Below are positions 58,164 to 64,000 of a stretch of DNA of 64,000 bases, piece by piece. The notes under the pieces were generated by a model. It did no database searches and was not told the origin of the DNA. It saw nothing but the letters and a program-made list of their open reading frames with translations. This DNA is from Diaporthe sp. PMI_573. Lineage: Eukaryota > Ascomycota > Sordariomycetes > Diaporthales > Diaporthaceae. Numbering within the stretch: the stretch's first letter is position 1; every line of letters begins with the position of its first letter. Location: the NCBI GenBank assembly GCA_021399435.1, contig JAJTUP010000002.1, forward strand, positions 1,178,001-1,242,000, written 5' to 3'. A program made the translations under genes and the position numbers.

Positions 58164-59870
58164 GTTGTGCGGATTGCATCCAAGAGAGCCATGCCACTCT
58201 AAATCAAACTTTCGGCGAACTCACTAACATGTGGGTGCAATAGTACAAGCAATATCTACCGGGATACCACGCGCGGATAGAGAGTCGATGATTACCACAG
58301 TCAACGTTGAATAACATTAGCTAGATTGTGTCCGGCATGGGAGAGAGCTTTCAACGCGAGGCGGTTCAGCAGGTTTTCCTCAAAGCCGCTCACGGAAGGA
58401 CCGCCGGCTCCGGACTCAGAAAGGAGAAATGTGCTACCCCAGCCACGAATGCAGCGCGCATCCCAATCTTCTGAGACAACGCTGGGACTTCTAGGTGGTC
58501 CGGTCCATACCCGCCGTATGGATGTCTTGTCCAGAAATGGATCCTCCCTGCGAAGGGCTCGTATTGCTATCCTGGGGTATCGTTATGCCGTCGCCGGCAG
58601 GCTCTGCCGAGTGAGTTGCCCCATTCGAGGTTACGTGGAAACTACTATATTGGAGATCTGATATGCCGGACTGTCAGATCCCGTCTATTGTGGGCCCTCA
58701 ACGTAACTGGAAGCCTCTGGAAAGGGGCCAGCGGCGCTCTAAAGTTGACAACAAGCAGGCTTATGTGGATGGCAGTGTCGGCGCTCCGCATAACTCGATT
58801 CCCTCCCAATCAAATCCGTCATATTATGTGACTGCACGGCCAATCGACTCGTTCTCGACTTGCTTGCGGTGCCTGTATGTCCAATTACAGCTTCTGCCGT
58901 GGAGACGACCAAATCGGCTGTGCCCCCTTTCCGGACTTGCTAGTCATTGGTAGGTGAATTCGTCCGGTTTGAAACATAGGCGGAGCTTTAGTACCTGAGC
59001 GGCTGAATGGGCGGGTAGACGACTCTTCAGATCGTGCGGGATGCTACGCAAAAGCATGGATCCATCGATACGTGAAGTGCCGTCGGCCTCAACTCCGGAA
59101 TGCTGTCGATGCATATACCCAAGCTCGCCCGCCTCGGTTCAGCGTCAAACTCTTGTGCTGTCGTCTATCTGAGGAGGACCTAACGTCGTGGTGCATACAC
59201 GCACATTGCAACCCTTCACAACAAGCAAGTCTTGGTCTCGGCTTGCAGCGATGTGGTGTCCGTTTCGGGTCTTGGCAGGTCATGATTAAACAACTGTCCC
59301 CCACCAAAGTATTCTCCACAGATCGTCATGCGCCGGTCAATCCTGTGGATCTGGAGCCGCATTTGTGGAAACAATTTCACCGTTCTGGGCGTAATTGGCA
59401 ATACTGCCGCCTTCTCCTGAGCCCCTGACAGTGGCGGTCTTCACCTGGGCCCAGTATAACGATGAGCCGCAGGTGTTCCTTCAGACGAACCCACCGTTTC
59501 ACCACGCAGCCCGGCCGCGTGTTTATTGCCAAGCAAACACTTATGGCCCGCTTTCAATATCATCTTGGGCGTGACGCGGAGACAGAGCGCCAGTGCGCTC
59601 GAGGAGGCCGTGATGGTTGCGGGGCATCACTGGCCATGAAGATGGCTATATAACTCCCCAGAGTCGGCTGTTGATCGTTGTTTTGTTTATTGTTTCTAAT
59701 CCAGACTCGATCACCGCCTCGCATCCATTCTTTTGCTCAGCTTCCACTCACTCACTGCATTGATTGCATTTACAATTCGTTCACCCGCAAGTCGGTTTCA
59801 CTGAATCTTTCCATCTCACCAAGCCCAACTTCTTCAACCCAAACTCTCAACCTTTTACAAAACCATCAAG
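58164..59870. promoter_or_regulatory. Intergenic, including the AA9 promoter
   Basis: 1.7 kb without a recognisable gene. Near the right end a TATATAA box (59647-59653) precedes the AA9 start codon by about 220 bp, and immediately beside it CTCCCCAG contains, on the minus strand, CTGGGG, matching the carbon-repressor CreA consensus SYGGRG. A pyrimidine-rich leader follows. Confidence 0.45.
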
Positions 59871-60743
59871 ATGCACTCCCACGTCGCAGCAACTGTCCTC
59901 GCCGTCGCTACCGGCATTAGCATGGTCCAGGCCCACGGATACGTCGACTCCTGGAACATTGGAGGTGTTGATTACAAGGGCTTCGACCAGCAGTACCAGA
60001 CCGACGCCTCGCAGCTGGACGACTTCATTGCCTGGTCCACCACCGCGTCTGACAACGGCTTCGTCGCCCCCAGCGCTTACGGTGACGCCGACATCATCTG
60101 CCACAAGGGCGCCAAGAACGGTGTGCTGAACAACGCCACCGTCGAGGCTGGCGGTTCTATCACGGCCACCTGGAACACCTGGCCCGAGTCCCACCACGGC
60201 CCAGTCATCGACTACCTGGCCCCGGCTGATGACCCTACCTCCGTCGACAAGACCTCTCTCAAGTTCTTCAAGATCCAGGAGGTCGGTCTCGTTTCCGGCT
60301 CCTCCCCAGGAACCTGGGGCTCCGACGAGATCCTCAGCAACAACCTCGGCCACGAGATCAAGATCCCGGCCAACCTGAAGCCTGGCAACTACGTCCTGCG
60401 CCACGAGATCATCGCCCTGCACTCGGCTGGAAACGCCGACGGCGCCCAGAACTACCCCCAGTGTGTCAACATCCAGGTCACCGGCAGCGGCAGCGAGCAG
60501 CCCGAGGGAACCCTGGGTACGGCTCTGTACTCGGCCAACGACGAGGGCATCAACTTCAACCTCTACACCACCTTCGACTCCTACCCTATTCCCGGCCCCA
60601 AGCTGGCATTCTCCAGCGCCTCCAAGCGTGAGGAGTCCGGCCGCAACCACGCCCGTGACTTCAAGAGCTTCGTCCAGGACGTCAACAACTTCTTCAGCGG
60701 CAAGCAGGACAAGACTGAGGAGACCAAGAAGGAGGAGAACTAA
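59871..60743 (+). CDS. AA9 lytic polysaccharide monooxygenase (LPMO, formerly GH61)
   Basis: Secreted copper enzyme that cleaves cellulose or related glucans by oxidation. Single exon, 290 residues. The signal peptide MHSHVAATVLAVATGISMVQA is followed directly by HGYVDSWNI: H22 becomes the N-terminal histidine of the mature protein, half of the copper histidine brace. The second copper histidine is in WPESHHGPVIDYLA, and the axial tyrosine region is QNYPQCVNIQVTG. The middle has the typical KFFKIQEVGL, PGTWGSDEIL and LKPGNYVLRHEIIALH. There is no cellulose-binding module; instead a charged tail of about 40 residues (KREESGRNHARDFKSFV...) rich in Lys/Glu ends the protein. Strong third-position C/G bias suggests high expression. 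A CreA-like site upstream fits glucose repression. Confidence 0.95.
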   Translation: MHSHVAATVLAVATGISMVQAHGYVDSWNIGGVDYKGFDQQYQTDASQLDDFIAWSTTASDNGFVAPSAYGDADIICHKGAKNGVLNNATVEAGGSITATWNTWPESHHGPVIDYLAPADDPTSVDKTSLKFFKIQEVGLVSGSSPGTWGSDEILSNNLGHEIKIPANLKPGNYVLRHEIIALHSAGNADGAQNYPQCVNIQVTGSGSEQPEGTLGTALYSANDEGINFNLYTTFDSYPIPGPKLAFSSASKREESGRNHARDFKSFVQDVNNFFSGKQDKTEETKKEEN

Positions 60744-62275
60744 GTTGTTACCTATGGGTTAGCGCATATGAGTCTAGTTTGTAACCGGGCTCGGAGTTGG
60801 TGCTTGTGATTCTTGTACACATTTAGATCCTCGAGAGTCTTCTTGTTGGAACGCTGGCATTGCCGACCAAATTCAGGTGTATATATAGAAAGTTTTGGAC
60901 AATGATTCATAGACTGTAACTGCAATTCAATAGCTCTGGCTTGAGTCGGACTGAAAACAGCTACTCTTACAACTGCCGTGACTGTGTTTCCCTGCCTAAC
61001 CTAGCACAGCTTTGTTTTGACCATTCTCTCAAACATTACACTTTGTGGATTGACCTTCGAGTACAACATGGTTCCTGCCATTCGAACGTCGATGAAGTCA
61101 AAAGGGCGGCTTGTGTAACAGTGGATAGGGCGCGACTATATGGAGGGTACGCAATATTTAAAAGAAATAGCCCCCTTGGCTCCTTCTGCAGTTGGAGTGT
61201 GTGTGTGTGTGTGAGTGATACCCTTCTACGGCATAGGACGCTGGTAGTGAGCACTGCTCAGGTGGTGGTTCACTATGTACATAGATGCTGGGGACGGGTA
61301 GTTGACACTCGACCAAAGCTCGCATTCTTTGCTCCAGAATCATTCTGGGAACAAAGACGTTGAATTCATTCCAGAAGACCATATAGGCGACGTTTCTTGG
61401 CTATATGGCTAATTTATATACTGATTTTGGGTACAACCAGGACTACATTTAGTGGTTCAGTTGGAGCCACATGAAAATCTCCGTTTTGCGAACAGGTTTT
61501 CCATCTTTTTGAAGACATTAGTAGTGGTGGCAGTGACTTTAATGTATCGGTAGTACCTAGGCATGCCCAACTATAAGAGATGCGTATAAGGGTGCCGCAA
61601 ACGCACGACCATGACAAGATCCAGGTCGTTTAAAAGTAAGTCACGTCTCTGAGCAGCTGCTCCTTCTCGTGGGAAATAGTGGGTACCTTTGGTGGGTTCG
61701 GGTCAATTGATACACCGTAGATCGCGGATTTACAATTCAAAGATCGCCTGACAGGGCAAATCCGTAGATCTTTGAACAGCGATCCAGATAAAATTCATGC
61801 TTGTTACTCAAATATTGATTATAGCAAAAACATTATTTGTCTTCTGTCTTGCATGTGATCAGCAATGCCGCCAAATTTCAGTAGAATTTGAATATGCACA
61901 ATGCTGAACTCGCCATCGCATGTGCATTGAATTGTGACATGTCGCCGCTTCTGTTGGTCGACAGAGGGAAAGCACTGTTGCACCATTGATGGCCTCCCGG
62001 AACACAAATAGTGCCCGGGCGATCCAAGTTTTCTTCCACAAGCAATTCAGTGTATGGTTTCAACAGCCCTGAAAAGCCCGTGTCTATTGCCAAAGGGGCC
62101 GGCGATGACTCCGAGCTGGCCATAATACTGGAGTCGCGATCTTACAGCTCCCTTAACTGCTTCAATGTAAATGACTACGTCCCAAGGTTCCCTGGTTCAT
62201 TGACCTTGAGCATTCGTCTGTTCATCTGACCACATCCTACCATACTTACAAAAGCGACCCTGGAATCGGTCCACG
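60744..62275. other. Intergenic with repeat relic
   Basis: 1.5 kb with no gene. It includes a GT microsatellite (61197-61213) next to the second copy of the degenerate repeat (61235-61322). Confidence 0.5.
61235..61322 (+). repeat. Degenerate dispersed repeat, copy B
   Basis: Partner of the copy at 54634-54711, same orientation. Here the translated frame runs VVSTAQVVVHYVHRCWGRVV and on through DTRPKLAFFAPESFWEQRR before a stop, and is less broken than copy A. The origin is unknown; a long-terminal-repeat or transposase relic is possible. Confidence 0.65.
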
Positions 62276-63874
62276 ATGACTGTAACTACGAACAGGTTCT
62301 CCAACGCAAAACCTATCAAGCGGCAACCTTCGTCAGGATTTTCTACTTTGGTATTTGGTGGTGGTATCGCTGGACTTGGCTTTGCGATTGAAGCATACCG
62401 CAAGGGCCATGACATTCGAATCATCGACAGCCGACCAAGCTTTAATGACTATGGTAGGCCGAGGAGTCTCTCTTTGTGCACTGTACCTTGAGAGGCTAAA
62501 TACACAATCCAGGTGACATTATCAGTATTGGAGACTCTGCGCTGCCTACATTGAGGCAGTGGCCCAGTTTCCTCGAGGCATGTTATCAGGCGGCATTCCC
62601 TGGGTCCACCTACCATGCGTACAATCATTGGATGCATGAGTCCCTCGAGCTGAGACAGAGGCAGGAGGATGAAAGGAAATATGACGGGAGCTTCAATGGC
62701 GTGCTGGGAAAGGGCCTGGGAACGAGCCGGGCTCTATTCCACTTTCATTTGCGTCAATATGCGCTGCACCTTGGCATTTCCATCCGTCACGCTGCCAAAG
62801 CAGTGGACTACTTCGAGACCGACATCGAGGGCGGCGCCGTGCTTGAAAACGGGGAGACGTTCAGTACAGACGTTGTTGTCGCCGCAGACGGCATCAGATC
62901 CCGTTCGTGGCAGCTGATATCCGGTACCAAGGAAGTCCAGTTTCGCCATATATCGAACCATCTTCCCACTGGATTTGGCGATGCAGGACCCGTTGATTGC
63001 GGAAGGATACCCGGGCGTTGACTCTCGCCTGTATTTTGGCCCAGGGTCCCATATCGTCCTGGGTAAAACGGACGAAGTCATCATCTGAATGCTCATACAC
63101 AAGGTATGCACTCTCCTCTACAGGATCTTGCGGCATGCTGCGCTCAAACAGTACTGACAGTGGATATGCTCTAGGACACAGGAAAGTCTTCTGAAGACTG
63201 GATTAAGCCTGCTAACCCAAGGGACGCTCTGCCTTTTGTGAAAGGGTGGGCTCCGTGAATTAGCGAGCTCATCAGAGTGACTCCCTCTGATGGAGTGGTA
63301 GACTTCAAGCTTATGTAGCGAAACCCAAGAGAGACGTAGGTTTCTCCTAAGGCCAGGGTAGTCCAGATTGCCAAATCGGCCCACACCTTCCTACCTACAT
63401 CGGCCAGCAGTGCCACAATGGCACTCGAAGATGCAATTTCCCTCGCGGCTTTGCTGCATATAAGTAGAAAGGATGAAGCACCGCTTGCCTTGAGGGTGCA
63501 AAATAAATTAAGGTGAGACCTTCATATTTGCTGATTTCGATCTGACTGACCATACTGGCAGGTTTGAGTGTGTGACATGCGCTCAGAAAATGGGCTTCAG
63601 AAACAGGGAGAACTTCCACAATTCGGACTGGGACGCTGCGGCCAAGAACCCTGACTCGATCCTAAAACATGTCGATAAATGGGTATCCCAACACAATGCT
63701 GAGAAGTACGCCTACGAAATGTACGAGAAGTGCGTGGATTATCCCATCAACGGAGCGCCCTTTCAGAACACAAACACGATGCCTGGGCATACATTCAAGC
63801 TCTGGACGGTGGGAGAGCTTCTGGAACTGGGCGAGCGGGGTGAGAAGATTATCGACGACGGCGATTGGTCCTGA
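62276..63874 (+). pseudogene. Decayed FAD-dependent monooxygenase (salicylate-hydroxylase type)
   Basis: Exon pieces 62276-62453, 62513-63103, 63175-63512, 63562-63874 follow the usual layout: TLVFGGGIAGLGFAIEA (FAD Rossmann GxGxxG), DVVVAADGIRSRSW, a GYPGVDSRLYFGPGSHIVLG segment, SAHTFLPTSASSATMALEDAISLAALL, and the C-terminal AQKMGFRNRENFHNSDWD. It is broken in five ways. A +1 frame change occurs near 62935-62942, between GTKE and FAIYRT. In-frame stops lie at 63086 (TGA), 63256 (TGA), 63316 (TAG) and 63337 (TAG). All four stops sit where a tryptophan TGG is expected (EVII-W-MLIHK, FKLM-W-RNPRE, PRET-W-VSPK and after KGWAP). The GD pair before SAHTF, which binds FAD, reads AK. Introns still look spliceable (GT-AG, 49-71 nt). 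A live enzyme would hydroxylate aromatics with NAD(P)H. Confidence 0.88.
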
Positions 63875-64000
63875 GTAGACCTGTATGAACGAAGAAGGGG
63901 TTTTCAGCTCCTTGATCCCTCTGAAGCTAGATTTAGACGCTGTAGACTCATAGATAGCTATTTCACACACGAATCATGTGCGGGCTGGACTGGTTGTCAC

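Noticed and set aside
59847..60650. 267-codon minus-strand frame
   Set aside because: Antisense to the AA9 gene; it arises from the strong third-position C bias of that gene.

Overview
The window is nuclear DNA of a filamentous ascomycete (Pezizomycotina, probably a Sordariomycete; this is inferred from protein content, not measured). Genes are scattered on both strands. Introns are short (about 50-265 nt), mostly GT-AG with CTAAC/CTGAC branch sites, and intergenic gaps are long. Window content includes mitochondrial SHMT, ribosomal protein eL19, GCN1, a DHX29-type helicase, a PTR2 peptide transporter, a cytochrome P450, a GH16 hydrolase, an AA9 LPMO and a Pth11/rhodopsin-type membrane protein. 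I found no rRNA, tRNA, CRISPR array or complete transposon. Most coding regions had to be rebuilt from several exons; exon coordinates are given in each entry.

Left third (1-27 kb), conserved housekeeping DNA. A three-domain protein (isochorismatase-like + AlkB-like dioxygenase + GST-like) lies at 2.2-5.6 kb. Mitochondrial serine hydroxymethyltransferase (minus) has a GC-AG intron. Ribosomal protein eL19 (minus) has its ATG split by an intron. A NADAR-family N-glycosidase (minus) follows, then the 2677-residue HEAT-repeat protein GCN1 (minus), which is divergent from a DHX29-like DExH helicase (plus). Three of these genes act on the ribosome or translation.

Middle (28-45 kb), accessory and secreted functions. 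It holds a small cysteine-containing secreted protein, a conserved two-exon protein of unknown function, a zinc alcohol dehydrogenase, PTR2 and a P450. A gene-free stretch of about 6 kb follows, then a GH16 enzyme whose stop codon is followed by a long open Ser/Thr/Pro-rich frame.

Right third (46-64 kb). A conserved 275-residue protein is divergent from a 61-residue Tom6-like gene. The most interesting unit is a divergent pair: a cytosolic catabolic-type acetolactate synthase (minus) and alpha-acetolactate decarboxylase (plus), together a pyruvate-to-acetoin route. A five-exon gene with a Myb/SANT-like C-terminus lies tail-to-tail with the decarboxylase. Beyond it are a repeat-bearing gap, a seven-helix receptor-like protein, an AA9 LPMO and a decayed FAD monooxygenase with four in-frame stops at probable Trp codons.
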